Source: Thermosporothrix hazakensis | Lineage (GTDB): Bacteria > Chloroflexota > Ktedonobacteria > Ktedonobacterales > Ktedonobacteraceae | NCBI RefSeq assembly: GCF_003253565.1 | Contig: NZ_QKUF01000001.1 | Location: forward strand, 515,867 to 579,866 | Reading direction: 5' to 3' | Length of the DNA stretch: 64,000 nucleotides | In this document: positions 52,234 through 61,922 of the stretch, piece after piece | Position numbering within the stretch: the first letter of the stretch is position 1 | Layout of the letters: each line of letters begins with the position of its first letter | Position numbers and translations under genes: made by a program | Notes under the pieces: model-generated | Told to the model about the DNA's origin: nothing | The model's input: the letters and a program-made list of their open reading frames with translations, nothing else | Databases searched by the model: none

Positions 52234-53136
52234 TTATGACTTTTCTTCCTGTACAAGCGAGGAAACCAGGTCTATTTCTTCGGTCACGGGAAGCTCAGGA
52301 GGAAGGGCATCGTGCTGACCGGTCTTTTTCAGCCAGCGCCGTACATCGGCTAATTTTTCCCGGGCGACGCTTCGTGCCTGCTCAACATGTTGTCGACTGC
52401 CGCTATACGTGTTCCTTGGCATCATTTTATCTGCGACCGCGAGATGCATCACAATACTGATAAGTCCTTGAGTCAGATTATCGTGCACGGTACGCAACTG
52501 ACGCTGCTGGTCTTCCAGCGCATACGTTCTACGCCTGACTTCTGCCAGTTTCTTCCGGGTGATTCGCAGCTCATCCTGCAAGGCGTTGCGCTCAAGATGC
52601 AACTGGACCAGCGCTATGGCTCCTGTCGTCACCACAGCATAGACCACGAGCGCGAGTACCACATTGAGCAATAAGAACCCTAATGGCTGCTGATCCAGCA
52701 CATAACGCATGCCGACATGTAGCCCTCCGGCCAGTAAACCAACCGGAATCGCCCAACCAAGCGGCAGGACGGCAAACACCTGCGGATAGAACAGGTAGAC
52801 CAGCGGCCAGCAGGCGGAATTCAGCCAGACCAGCGCCCCGAGCAGGAGCAACGCCCCCGCATTGTAGCAGAGCATCAACCCGACGCGCCGCCACCACTGT
52901 GGATGTCGCACCAGCATAAACCAGTACCATATACACCAGAGGAACGCAAGTGCAGCCATCGCCCCATGATGATACCATGAGCCGCCCCGCATCACCTCAT
53001 TCCAGCCAACGATAGCAAAGAGCATGCCAAAGAAAGCGAGATGGGCCAGATGGAGCCAGCGCTTCCAGGCCACCGGCCGCACAGCTTCCAGGTTTCCCGT
53101 CACCAATGGACGTGTTAAATTCTCAGTCTTTCGCAT
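52234..53136 (-). CDS. Histidine-kinase-like membrane protein lacking an ATPase domain
   Basis: The protein has about 300 residues. Residues about 25-180 contain six predicted helices, residues 185-225 form a coiled coil, and residues about 225-275 match HisKA_3 (NarL-type dimerisation): RQLRTVHDNLTQGLISIVMHL, with His in the H-box position and a following REKLADVRRWL helix. The protein then ends; no HATPase domain follows and none was found in adjacent frames. ATG 53136 or TTG 53145 may be used. It could be a phosphotransfer or regulatory partner of another kinase, or a truncated kinase. Confidence 0.68.
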   Translation of the reverse strand: MRKTENLTRPLVTGNLEAVRPVAWKRWLHLAHLAFFGMLFAIVGWNEVMRGGSWYHHGAMAALAFLWCIWYWFMLVRHPQWWRRVGLMLCYNAGALLLLGALVWLNSACWPLVYLFYPQVFAVLPLGWAIPVGLLAGGLHVGMRYVLDQQPLGFLLLNVVLALVVYAVVTTGAIALVQLHLERNALQDELRITRKKLAEVRRRTYALEDQQRQLRTVHDNLTQGLISIVMHLAVADKMMPRNTYSGSRQHVEQARSVAREKLADVRRWLKKTGQHDALPPELPVTEEIDLVSSLVQEEKS

Positions 53137-53145
53137 ACGTTCCAA

Positions 53146-53661
53146 AACTCAACTAACATTCTACAAAGACAGTACGGAACAAGATCACAATGAATTCCAC
53201 AAACCGCCTCTCCTTCCAGATCCTGTTTTCTACGATCCAGACGAGCGGTCTCGCGTGGAGTATACCATATTGGGAGATAAAAGTATATTTATATCATACG
53301 AAGAACCGCAGATCTGAAAGGGAAAGACAAGAACATAGGCATAGAGGACATGCTATTCTGTATCTCAATTTCTCAACAAGGCGCAGCTTCACAAGAATCG
53401 GTGCTTGCCCGCTCACAACACTTCGAGCGCTATTCCCTCTATAGGCCTTGTAGCGCTCCTGCTTTCGCCAGATCACAACAAAGCACTTCTCTTGTGGCTT
53501 CACAGCCCCTCCTTCCCTTCAGCACAGCCTCTTTCCCACGATGAGCCTGTATGAGACATACTGATCCCCAACTAATTGTACAGTATTCTATCTCACTTTA
53601 ACAATATAAGAGGAAGGTAACAGTACTTTCTGCAGTTTAAATACACAAGATCAGGTGAACA
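53146..53661. other. Gene-free interval with one hairpin
   Basis: No supported gene. GAGCGCTA (53425-53432) and TAGCGCTC (53451-53458) form a perfect 8-base inverted repeat with an 18-base loop. A TATACT near 53260 may be part of a minus-strand promoter for the kinase-like gene. Confidence 0.4.
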
Positions 53662-54150
53662 CTAGTGGGCAAGCAGCCCCAGACGCAACAGAGCAGCCAG
53701 CGTTACAAGCACGCTCACTCCCACCAGCAACGCCGTTCCGCAGAGCCAGAAAAGCACCTCCAGATGACCTGGCCTGAGTAGCCAGCGGCGGCAACGCTCC
53801 TTCAGTGAAAGCTGACTCACCAGAGAGGGAGACAGCACCGGCAGGCGCTCAGGCGGTGGCGTGATCGAACGGAGATAGGCAGGGGAAGGAGTGGCAGAAA
53901 ATGCCGGCGGGGGAAAGGTCCTGATATCAGCGATGTCAAAACAATCTTCTTCGGGTGCAGTTGGAATATCCTCAACAGCAGGTGTGCTACAGCAGTGTGG
54001 CAGCACATGTTGCTGACATGACACAGGGGAACGAAGCACATATACAGAACGCTGTTCCCGCAACCTGCTCCGAAGTGAGGTGCGAGGCATCAGAACCGGC
54101 TTTTCCTGTCGCAATGCCGGAAGAGGTGTGATAGGATAATATTTCTTCAT
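53662..54150 (-). CDS. Hypothetical tail-anchored membrane protein
   Basis: The 162-residue protein has a hydrophilic Pro/Arg-rich body and a single predicted helix near the C-terminus (residues about 133-158, VLFWLCGTALLVGVSVLVTLAAL). GGGAGACCT precedes the ATG. No domain was recognised. It might anchor a cytoplasmic interaction region to the membrane. Confidence 0.5.
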   Translation of the reverse strand: MKKYYPITPLPALRQEKPVLMPRTSLRSRLREQRSVYVLRSPVSCQQHVLPHCCSTPAVEDIPTAPEEDCFDIADIRTFPPPAFSATPSPAYLRSITPPPERLPVLSPSLVSQLSLKERCRRWLLRPGHLEVLFWLCGTALLVGVSVLVTLAALLRLGLLAH

Positions 54151-54286
54151 AGGTCTCCCGAAAAGCAGAGATAAACATCAATCTATTCTCCTGTAAACAA
54201 AGAACGCCGTTTAGGCCGCTTTTGGGATGCAGCAAGCTAGATTTTCTCCGTCATTGACGAACAAACTGCGGATATATCCACAGCAA

Positions 54287-54303
54287 GTGGAAAATTTTTC
54301 CAC
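54287..54303. repeat. 17-base palindrome GTGGAAAA-T-TTTTCCAC
   Basis: It is a perfect inverted repeat in the non-coding region upstream of the principal-type sigma gene, consistent with an operator. TATCCACA nearby resembles a DnaA box but only once. Confidence 0.4.
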
Positions 54304-54484
54304 CTCTGATGAGGTACAACGCAGAGAGAAAAGCGCTATATGTCGCGATTTTTCAGCAGAAGCGGACCATATGCACTGGCTCTATTGCAGTCCTTACAGC
54401 TTCATCTTTTCAGAAATTTTTTCCAGTTCCTTCAGATTCAGGCCGATTGGCATATATCTTGCACCTTTAAAAAGATAAGGGGGG

Positions 54485-54525
54485 GTGTCTATTCTTGAAG
54501 CTGTAGTGAAGCAGCGTATAGACAC
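54485..54525 (+). other. Leader hairpin of the sigma gene
   Basis: GTGTCTAT (54485-54492) and ATAGACAC (54518-54525) pair perfectly around an inner GCTG/CAGC stem, about 100 bases ahead of the start codon. Confidence 0.45.
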
Positions 54526-54628
54526 AGTGTTGCTGGAAACGCTCCAGTCCTTAAAGGGCTCATCCAGCATCACCATTCTCCGGTTACCAAATTATGTGGA
54601 ATGGGTTTTGAGGTAAAGGAGTAGGTAT

Positions 54629-55837
54629 ATGGTAGCCAGTGTGAATAACGTCGGGCCAGTCAATGGGCTCGACAGTCAAGAAACGAGCTACGCAACAGGT
54701 GAAGGAACCCAACAGAGAAAACGCCGTGGACGCCGTGCCGCATCAACACAGCCAACCAAACCACCGGCCAAAAGAGGAAGAAAAGCAAGGAGAGTCTCTA
54801 CAGAGGAGGAAATTCTAGAGACTCCATTACTGGATACTGATGAACGATTACTCTTCCCGAAAGGAAGTGACTTAGAGACAACATTTACACCACCGAAAAA
54901 AACAGCGCGCCGAGGCAGACCAAAAGCGACAGCGTCATCTTTTTCTGATCTTGCCGATGAAGAGACATTCCTATACGAAGAAGGCGAAGGTCTTGGAGAC
55001 GAAGAGGACAGCGAGGTTGATAACGCCATTCGCCAATATCTCGCAGAGATAGGGCGCTTCCCGCTTTTATCCCCTGAGCAGGAACTGAAGATTGCGCATC
55101 TGGTCGCTGAAGGAGATCACGAGGCCCAACAACGGCTGGTCGAAGCGAACCTTCGCCTGGTGGTCAGTATCGCAAAACGCTACAACAATCAGGGAATCTC
55201 ACTGTTAGATCTGATTCAGGAAGGCAATTTAGGACTGATTAGAGCAGTCCAGAAGTTCGATCCACGCCGTGGCTTCCGTTTCAGCACGTACGCCACATGG
55301 TGGATTCGGCAAGCCATCAGCCGGGCCGTTGCCGAGCATACACGCACAATCCATGTGCCGGTGCATGTCGTCGAACTTATCTATAAAATGAAGCGTATTA
55401 CGCGTCAGCTCTATCAGGATCTTGGGCGCGATCCCTTCCCGGAAGAGATCGCCAAAGCGATTAACCTTTCAAAGGAACGCATTGTTGAGCTACAGAGTAT
55501 AGCAGAGACACCGATCTCGCTTGATGCTCCTCTCATCGATGATGAGCAGTATCACCTTGCTGATACTCTGGAAGACATCAGCGCAGCCGCCCCCGCCGAG
55601 GTAGTCACGCATCAGGTCCTCCGCGATCAGATCTCACGTGCTCTTGAAACGCTCAGTCAGCGTGAACGTCAGGTGATTGAGCTTCGCTACGGGCTACAGG
55701 ATGGCTACTGCCATACTCTGGAAGAGCTCAGCGTCTACTTTAAGCTGACTCGGGAACGCATTCGTCAGATCGAAGTCAAGGCCCTACGGACACTACGCCA
55801 ACCGATTCAGGTGCATATCTTGCGCGACTTTGCCTGA
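54629..55837 (+). CDS. Principal-type sigma-70 factor with basic AT-hook-like N-terminus
   Basis: The 402-residue protein has regions 1.2 to 4 of the RpoD/SigA group: [39 protein letters not shown] with [18 protein letters not shown], region 3 ([17 protein letters not shown]) and region 4 ([21 protein letters not shown]). Region 1.1 is replaced by an unusual N-terminus: KRRGRR (31-36), KRGRKARR (48-55) and ARRGRPKA (93-100), matching AT-hook-like basic motifs, then an acidic stretch at 107-130. ATG 54629 follows AAAGGAG. It probably serves as an alternative group 2 sigma. A terminator follows. Confidence 0.9.
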   Translation: MVASVNNVGPVNGLDSQETSYATGEGTQQRKRRGRRAASTQPTKPPAKRGRKARRVSTEEEILETPLLDTDERLLFPKGSDLETTFTPPKKTARRGRPKATASSFSDLADEETFLYEEGEGLGDEEDSEVDNAIRQYLAEIGRFPLLSPEQELKIAHLVAEGDHEAQQRLVEANLRLVVSIAKRYNNQGISLLDLIQEGNLGLIRAVQKFDPRRGFRFSTYATWWIRQAISRAVAEHTRTIHVPVHVVELIYKMKRITRQLYQDLGRDPFPEEIAKAINLSKERIVELQSIAETPISLDAPLIDDEQYHLADTLEDISAAAPAEVVTHQVLRDQISRALETLSQRERQVIELRYGLQDGYCHTLEELSVYFKLTRERIRQIEVKALRTLRQPIQVHILRDFA

Positions 55838-55860
55838 CCTGCTACCGTGAGCTAACCTGA

Positions 55861-55890
55861 GCGATGGAGAACGCTAGCACTCTCCATCGC
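55861..55890 (+). terminator. Intrinsic terminator after the sigma gene
   Basis: GCGATGGAGA and TCTCCATCGC form a perfect 10-pair stem with a 10-base loop, then TTGTATTT. Confidence 0.8.
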
Positions 55891-55903
55891 TTGTATTTCG
55901 CGC

Positions 55904-55928
55904 CGTCTTTTCCGAGCCAGAAAAGACG
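55904..55928 (+). terminator. Second hairpin before the APC-GGDEF gene
   Basis: CGTCTTTT and AAAAGACG form an 8-pair stem, followed by TTTTAG on the plus strand. It lies directly before the 3' end of the converging gene. Confidence 0.6.
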
Positions 55929-55930
55929 TT

Positions 55931-58750
55931 TTAGCCGTTCTGCAATGTACCATACCCTGCTGTGACCGAGTGTAACCGCTGTATCACTTGCGGTGAAGCG
56001 GTCCGCATCACAAACAGGAACGCCTGCACAACAGCGGGGTCAAACTGCGAGCCCGCGCAGCGCACAATCTCCTGGCAGGCCTCATGAGAGGAAACTGACT
56101 TCCGACAGACACGCGGAAACGTCATCGCGTCGTAGGCATCCGCTACCGCAAGAATACGCGCCGGAAACGGGATCTCCTCACGCACCAGCCCATCTGGATA
56201 GCCCTTGCCATCCCAGCGTTCATGGTGTGCACGCACAATCCCGGCTACCAGCACAAAAATGCCGCCCGCCTGCGCCAGGATCTGGCTGCCCAGCTCGGCA
56301 TGGCGACGCATCATTTTCCACTCTTCATCCGTCAGCGGTCCGGGTTTATGCAAAATGCTGTCTGGAATACCAACCTTCCCAATATCGTGAAACAATGCTG
56401 CAAGTTGTAACAGGCGCACTTCGTCGGCAGGACGTTTCATTTCAACAGCGATCGCATCAGCCAGGATCATTACACGCCGCGAATGGACATACAGGTAGGG
56501 ATCACGTACAGAAGTGACAGCCAGAAGCGCCTGCGTCGTTCGCTCGTCCACCGTTTCAAACCGTTCTGACGTTGAGAGTGCCATATGAATCGCCCTTTCG
56601 TCTTCATCAGCGATGCATACACGATTTCGCCCACTATTCTTTGCGCGATACATTGCGCTATCAGCATACTGAATAAGGGTCTTTGCTTCACTACCATGTA
56701 CAGGACAAACAGCTACCCCAAAACTGGCAGAAAGCGAGATCTCTGTAGCCGCCGCTTCGGCTTCAACATTCCATTGAAAAGGCCGGGATGCAATAGCCCA
56801 ACGAAGCCGCTCAGCGATCTCTGCGACTTGCTGCATATCGACGTTCCATACAATGACGGCAAATTCTTCCCCGCCATAGCGCCCCACAAAGTTGTTTTCC
56901 CCCACCCCCTGCTGTAACCGCTGCCCTACCTCCCGCAACACCGCATCACCCGCCAGGTGACCCCACCTATCATTGATCTGCTTAAAATGATCGATATCCA
57001 CAAAAAGAAAGCCCAGTTGCTCATGACGTTGCTTGCTCTCCTGTATATCCCGATCCAGTCGATTCAGCACCGCGCGATGGTTCGGCAACCCGGTCACCGG
57101 ATCGGTCAAGGCGGCACGAGCATTCTCACGATACAAGCGATCGACATCCGCGATTAACTCCTGTTGTTGCTGTACAAGCACTCGCTGTTCGTTATACGCA
57201 TCCTGCAACCTTGCCCGCAGTTCTACCTCGCGCTGATGCAAGCGTCGTAGCTCGCTTACCGCCGCGCTGACATAAGGAATGTCAGCGGTGAGCAGCCCAA
57301 GAATGCCAAGCAACAGGGTGATTCCCGTAACCAGAAAAAACCAATGCGGCATAGGAACCCAGGGTGATACCCACGAATGCGTCAGCGATGTCGCAATGCC
57401 AGTCAATGCCGTCAGACACCCCAAAATCGCCAGCCCGAGCAAGACCAGCGCCTCCCGTTTCGGGGTTCTGCCCTCGGCAGTGCTTTCCCCGCGTAGCTCT
57501 CCTGTCAACGCAATAATCACAAAGAGAAAGACCTGAAGCATAGCAACCAGCCAGACAATCAACGCGATTGCCTGCAAAACAGAAAACAGCATATCCAGTA
57601 AAAGTACAGGTCGTACACTAAAGACATGCAATGATGGAAGGAGCGTATATAAAACAAGAAAAGTGCAAAATATCACTATAGCCTGTGCGATAATGGCATT
57701 ATAGGGAATACCACTACGGTTCTTTCGGGCAAAGCGCTCCGGCATGATCCGTATGCAGGCCATGCGATATGCCAGACGCGAAAATGAGAGCAACAAGATC
57801 ACCGAGGTTCCAACCCGGCAAAGGAACAGCAAGAAGATCAGCACATCCCCGAAGATGTTCTCGCCGAACACGCTGTTCAGCGCGGGGATCACCACACTGC
57901 GCGGGAAGGTATAGGTATTCAATGGGACCACAACCACCGTCCCAAAAGTTGCCGCCAGATAACAGCAGAGCACAATCGCACTTCCCACCCAGATCATGCG
58001 GGTCTCTTTCCGCACCGACTCCGCAGTCCCTTTGATCTCACGCACCATCAGTGCCAGCGCCTCCCCACCCACCAGCGCCCAGAGGACTGGCCCGAATAGT
58101 TCGCTAAATTTAAATTCAACTGCCGAGAGCGGTGGCCAAACAAGCGGCACAGCAGATGCATGTCCCCGCAACAGCCAGAGAACACCCGCCAGCCCGAGAG
58201 ACAGAAAAAGAGCACAGTAGATGATGGTCAGAACGCCAAGCAAGGAAAACAGGAGACGGAGCCGAAGGAAGCAGAACACTGTCGCTAACGCGAGCACAAC
58301 TACCATACAGAGCGCCTGATAGATCGGGGCAAGAAACCAGTTCGGGAACAGATGCAGCAGCGGTAAAATTGTACTCTGTAAAAGGACAGTAGTGGCAAAG
58401 ATACCTGCCAACCAGATCGAAAAAAGAGATAACATCCCCCAGCGTCGCCCCGCGACATGCACCCCCCAGATCACATAACCCAGACGCTGAATCCGCAGAT
58501 AGAGCCAGCGCATCACTGCATTGCTAGGTACCGTCCAGACAAGCGCACCAACAATCCAGTACAGAAAGGCAATTGTCCCGCTCCTATAAATATTCGGAAT
58601 AGCAGGCATAAATAGGGTTATCAGCACCACAAAAGTGATAATGTCCTTACCACGCAGGACGCGTGGCAGCGCTTCTGAGGCCTCTCCCTGTAGATAAGGC
58701 AGGGGCAGAGAAATCTGCGGTTCCCGGGTATCCTGTGATTGTGAGAACAT
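55931..58750 (-). CDS. APC-transporter-like membrane domain fused to GGDEF and HD-GYP domains
   Basis: The protein has 939 residues. Residues about 35-515 form about 12 helices like amino-acid/polyamine/organocation permeases (GGEALALMVREIKGTAES is the helix 6-7 loop signature). A coiled coil follows at about 520-560. GGDEF occupies about 565-730, with active-site RYGGEEFAVI at about 624; the inhibitory RxxD five residues before it is absent (GENN). HD-GYP occupies about 745-925 and is intact: HSRRV, HDIGKVGIPDSIL and HHERWDGKGYPDGL. The protein can therefore in principle both make and degrade cyclic di-GMP under control of a transporter-like sensor. Transport itself is unproven. Confidence 0.88.
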   Translation of the reverse strand: MFSQSQDTREPQISLPLPYLQGEASEALPRVLRGKDIITFVVLITLFMPAIPNIYRSGTIAFLYWIVGALVWTVPSNAVMRWLYLRIQRLGYVIWGVHVAGRRWGMLSLFSIWLAGIFATTVLLQSTILPLLHLFPNWFLAPIYQALCMVVVLALATVFCFLRLRLLFSLLGVLTIIYCALFLSLGLAGVLWLLRGHASAVPLVWPPLSAVEFKFSELFGPVLWALVGGEALALMVREIKGTAESVRKETRMIWVGSAIVLCCYLAATFGTVVVVPLNTYTFPRSVVIPALNSVFGENIFGDVLIFLLFLCRVGTSVILLLSFSRLAYRMACIRIMPERFARKNRSGIPYNAIIAQAIVIFCTFLVLYTLLPSLHVFSVRPVLLLDMLFSVLQAIALIVWLVAMLQVFLFVIIALTGELRGESTAEGRTPKREALVLLGLAILGCLTALTGIATSLTHSWVSPWVPMPHWFFLVTGITLLLGILGLLTADIPYVSAAVSELRRLHQREVELRARLQDAYNEQRVLVQQQQELIADVDRLYRENARAALTDPVTGLPNHRAVLNRLDRDIQESKQRHEQLGFLFVDIDHFKQINDRWGHLAGDAVLREVGQRLQQGVGENNFVGRYGGEEFAVIVWNVDMQQVAEIAERLRWAIASRPFQWNVEAEAAATEISLSASFGVAVCPVHGSEAKTLIQYADSAMYRAKNSGRNRVCIADEDERAIHMALSTSERFETVDERTTQALLAVTSVRDPYLYVHSRRVMILADAIAVEMKRPADEVRLLQLAALFHDIGKVGIPDSILHKPGPLTDEEWKMMRRHAELGSQILAQAGGIFVLVAGIVRAHHERWDGKGYPDGLVREEIPFPARILAVADAYDAMTFPRVCRKSVSSHEACQEIVRCAGSQFDPAVVQAFLFVMRTASPQVIQRLHSVTAGYGTLQNG

Positions 58751-59315
58751 GCTGTGCCCCCGTTTCTAGCAGCTTTCAGAGCACTTCTTGAGCCCTCTCA
58801 AGACGCGCACCACAGATCTGCTCCATTTCTTTGCTTCCGTTCTGCACCCAGGATACCAGAAGCACGTAACAGCAAGCGAGAGAAAATGCCTCATCTTTTC
58901 TATACCATATAAGCACTACTTGCTCTTGCTCCATATCTGTGCTGAACAGCATAAAATCCAGCATCCTTCATGCCAGCATTCTGCAATGAAAGTCCAAAAA
59001 AAGGGGGAAAAGGCCTTCCTTGTGATCCTCAAAGAGACCTCGAATCGCACAGTAGCATCTCTCGCTCCTCATTGCCACAATCCTCAATCCTTCAAAAACT
59101 CGACAATCTCAACAATACAAAAAACATTTCGATTCTCTCTCATTTCACGCTTCACTTTACAGTAACGTTACACCGCTGTCCTTGATGTAAAGCCGTACGG
59201 ATGTACAGTTAAACAACTACGAAAAAAGCACAATGACCCACTTTCGAGGCAGGGCATTCACCAAACGCTCATAAACAACCGTATTTAAATATTGTGGTAC
59301 ATTTCTGCCGTTCGC
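58751..59315. other. Gene-free interval upstream of the TPSP membrane protein
   Basis: No gene or RNA feature recognised. A palindromic ATTTAAAT and A/T-rich stretches occur near 59280. It presumably contains the minus-strand promoter of the APC-GGDEF gene, which I could not locate. Confidence 0.4.
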
Positions 59316-59345
59316 TTGACAATACAACTTTTCTTTCTCTACACT
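59316..59345 (+). promoter_or_regulatory. Sigma-70 type promoter of the TPSP membrane protein gene
   Basis: TTGACA (59316-59321) and TACACT (59340-59345) have an 18-base spacer; the start codon is about 168 bases downstream, leaving a long leader. Confidence 0.72.
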
Positions 59346-59512
59346 GGGAAGAGCAAATATACGCGCTGCAATAGAATCGGCTTTTCGCTCTTTTCTATCA
59401 GCCTTTTTGCGATATATGCTACAAAAAAGTTCCATCTTTTCTGGTTACAGCCTTTTTATTTCTCTATTTGCAATTATAACTGGCAGCACAGCCAATCAGG
59501 AGGCATACACTT

Positions 59513-60757
59513 GTGAAAAAGCGTCATTTTGGGCATGCTCAGTGGACATTGAGGATGATGGCGCTCTGTTTGGTATTGCTCTTATTTACCGGGGTAGGCA
59601 CGATCGCCCTGATGAAATCTATGCTTGTTGATGCGGAGGAATTGGATAACGGGACACAGACGGTAGATGGAACACCGTCTCCCGATCCACTGATCACTGT
59701 CACTGCCACAGTGACAACTACACCCCAAACACCTCCTCCAGCTACACCGAGCCCGACCGCGACACCGAGCCCAACGCCTTCGCCTACACCGAGCCCAACG
59801 CCATCACCTACGCCCAGTCCGACGCCGGATGAAGGGGGAATGGTTCCGCCGCCGCCGGTTATGACTCCGACGCCGAGCCCGTCACCATCGCCCACACGCA
59901 CTCCTGGCCCGACGCCCACTTCCTCGCCAAGCCCGGAAGCATCACCGGAGGTTGAGCCCACAGCGACCACTCAACCCGAGGAAACCACCAATACCGAGAA
60001 AAATAATCTATCCACCATCTTTCCCATCGTTGGTGCTGGATTTATGATTGTTATCGCTGCTGTCATTATCACGCTGCTGATGGTACGCAAATACAGGCAG
60101 CATCAGCAGGGAGAGAAGGGCAAGCGTCCGTACATGTCTCCATCTCTGGCGACCGCTGTACCAGAGCAACAACAGCCTGTTACACCACCACAGCAATTCT
60201 CTCCGGTGCCACAGCAATTCTCTCCAGCACCGCCACCAGTTCAAACGCCTGAGGCACCCTGGAGCGCCGAGTCACCGGATGCACCGACAGTCGCCGATAT
60301 GCCCACACCGGTTTCGCTGAATCAGAGTGGCTCATTGCCTGCATTCCGCTCCTTCCCGACGCCTCGGGAACCAATGTCAGGGGGCTTCTCTACTATCTCC
60401 ATGCCAGAAGAGCTCTCTCCCATGCCCGCAATGGAGAATCAGGACTTTGCCACGCAGTTTGATGCAAACGCCACGCTCGCGGGCTCATATGCTCTTGTGC
60501 CATCCAACAGCCCCGGCGGAAATGGCATTCCCGGCGTGAACTATATACAGGCGAACTCGCTCGATCTCCCGCCAGATCTGCAAAGCAGTCTGGAACAGCA
60601 GCCAACCGTGAAAAAGGGTCAGATCTCCTTCACCGGCTTACAGGATGATCCGGTATTGGAGGAAATGATGCAGCAGGTCCAGATGGGACTGTATGTTATG
60701 CCAAAGAAGGAGGAGCAAGACAACGGAAACGCGTCGAGCAATAACAGAGTACCATAA
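59513..60757 (+). CDS. Two-helix membrane protein with TPSP-repeat extracytoplasmic domain
   Basis: The 414-residue protein begins GTG 59513 after AGGAGG. Helix 1 at about 14-34, then an extracytoplasmic region of about 135 residues rich in Thr/Pro/Ser (repeats of TPSP), helix 2 at about 168-192, and a Pro/Gln/Ser-rich cytoplasmic tail of 220 residues. The repeat region resembles a rod-like, possibly glycosylated linker. No catalytic domain was found. The adjacent kinase-like gene could use the tail as a substrate, but that is speculation. Confidence 0.72.
   Translation: MKKRHFGHAQWTLRMMALCLVLLLFTGVGTIALMKSMLVDAEELDNGTQTVDGTPSPDPLITVTATVTTTPQTPPPATPSPTATPSPTPSPTPSPTPSPTPSPTPDEGGMVPPPPVMTPTPSPSPSPTRTPGPTPTSSPSPEASPEVEPTATTQPEETTNTEKNNLSTIFPIVGAGFMIVIAAVIITLLMVRKYRQHQQGEKGKRPYMSPSLATAVPEQQQPVTPPQQFSPVPQQFSPAPPPVQTPEAPWSAESPDAPTVADMPTPVSLNQSGSLPAFRSFPTPREPMSGGFSTISMPEELSPMPAMENQDFATQFDANATLAGSYALVPSNSPGGNGIPGVNYIQANSLDLPPDLQSSLEQQPTVKKGQISFTGLQDDPVLEEMMQQVQMGLYVMPKKEEQDNGNASSNNRVP
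59748..59825 (+). repeat. In-frame tandem repeat encoding TPSP units
   Basis: Successive variants of CACCGAGCCCAACGCC (about 12-18 bases per unit) encode Thr-Pro-Ser-Pro. Codons vary from unit to unit, so the repeat looks maintained by protein-level selection rather than recent slippage. Confidence 0.6.
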
Positions 60758-60896
60758 GCGTGGTAGGACCTATTACCATAGAGCTATCTATTTGTAGTTC
60801 GACATAGAGAAGAGGTACTCTGTATGCAGAGGAAACCCATGCATTGTTCGCCATCCGTAATCTGAGTTGTATCTATTCTAAAGAGAGTTGTTCCTG

Positions 60897-61907
60897 ATGA
60901 TTGTGCGAGTTCACGCTTTTGACTGGCACCAGTACGCAGATCGTATCATGCCTGCTCTGGCTCGTTGGCTCATCAACGAAGACGAAACCGACGCTTACCA
61001 GCTCTTTGAGCAGACCCGATGTGCGCAGGAAGAACTATTCGTTCCTGCGGCATTGCAGCAAGTACGCACCTGGATTCGAGCACGACGCTTTGTGCAACAG
61101 TTGCCCCGGCAACAACCCTACCTTGAAGAATATGCTGTACTCTGCGATGCCGCAGCCTTCACCTCTCTCAGCGATACCTATGCGCTGCATCACACTCCCC
61201 GACTGCCTCGCCCTTCTGAGGCACTCCGTACTATCTGGGGAGCGCTGATTCAGGAATACTGTCTTCCCTGGCAGCATGGCCCAATCAATCCCCTACCCCA
61301 AGCTGAGGATGAACCCGAGATGGCACGCGGCGAAATGATCGCCCTGTTACACACTGCCGGTCTGGATGACCTGATTCATAGTCTTGTGGCCGTACAACAC
61401 ACAGCGGGAGAAGATCCGATTACGCCCACTTCTCTGCCCGTCGCAGAGCAACCACCCCTGCGTTTCGCCCACACCGATTCGCAGGATGACGAAGAAGATG
61501 AGGCGCCAGATTTCCCCATCGGGATTGAGCTAGGTCGTTTGCCGGTTCACCTTCAGATACGCGGCTGGCTGGCACGTTATTCCATCCGGGCAATGGCGCT
61601 CTTTGAGTTTCTGGCCTGTGGCCGACGCCAGATGCCTTTTGGTTATCAGGCAGGCGACGCCTATGGGAATATCAGCGGCTATCTCACACCGGAGGAAGTC
61701 ACACATCTTGCTGACTGCTTGCAGTCCATTCCCGTTCCAAAGAAAACAGAAGCCGAGGCAGATTTCCTTCAATTTCGGGAAGCACGACGAAAAGGGAAGA
61801 CACAGCGTCTGATCGATGAGCTCCTGCCGCTTCATGCAGATCGTCTGGTTCAGGCGGTCCAGAGAGCTGCACTGCAAGAGCATGGTTTGCTCTGCACTCA
61901 TTCCTGA
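60897..61907 (+). CDS. Hypothetical cytoplasmic protein
   Basis: The protein has about 336 residues, starting at ATG 60897 with GAGAG nine bases upstream. The composition is that of a soluble, mostly helical protein with an acidic linker at about 195-205 (SQDDEEDEAPD). The C-terminal part (about 205-336) begins FPIGIELGRLPVHLQIRGWL. No domain was recognised. It converges on the pseudokinase gene and follows the TPSP membrane protein gene. Confidence 0.6.
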   Translation: MIVRVHAFDWHQYADRIMPALARWLINEDETDAYQLFEQTRCAQEELFVPAALQQVRTWIRARRFVQQLPRQQPYLEEYAVLCDAAAFTSLSDTYALHHTPRLPRPSEALRTIWGALIQEYCLPWQHGPINPLPQAEDEPEMARGEMIALLHTAGLDDLIHSLVAVQHTAGEDPITPTSLPVAEQPPLRFAHTDSQDDEEDEAPDFPIGIELGRLPVHLQIRGWLARYSIRAMALFEFLACGRRQMPFGYQAGDAYGNISGYLTPEEVTHLADCLQSIPVPKKTEAEADFLQFREARRKGKTQRLIDELLPLHADRLVQAVQRAALQEHGLLCTHS

Positions 61908-61922
61908 AAGCGTGCTCAGCTC

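Noticed and set aside
54270..54310. Replication origin or DnaA box cluster
   Set aside because: Only one TATCCACA-like site is present, and dnaA/dnaN are not nearby.
59748..59825. CRISPR-like repeats
   Set aside because: The units are contiguous, in frame and encode Thr-Pro-Ser-Pro; there are no spacers.
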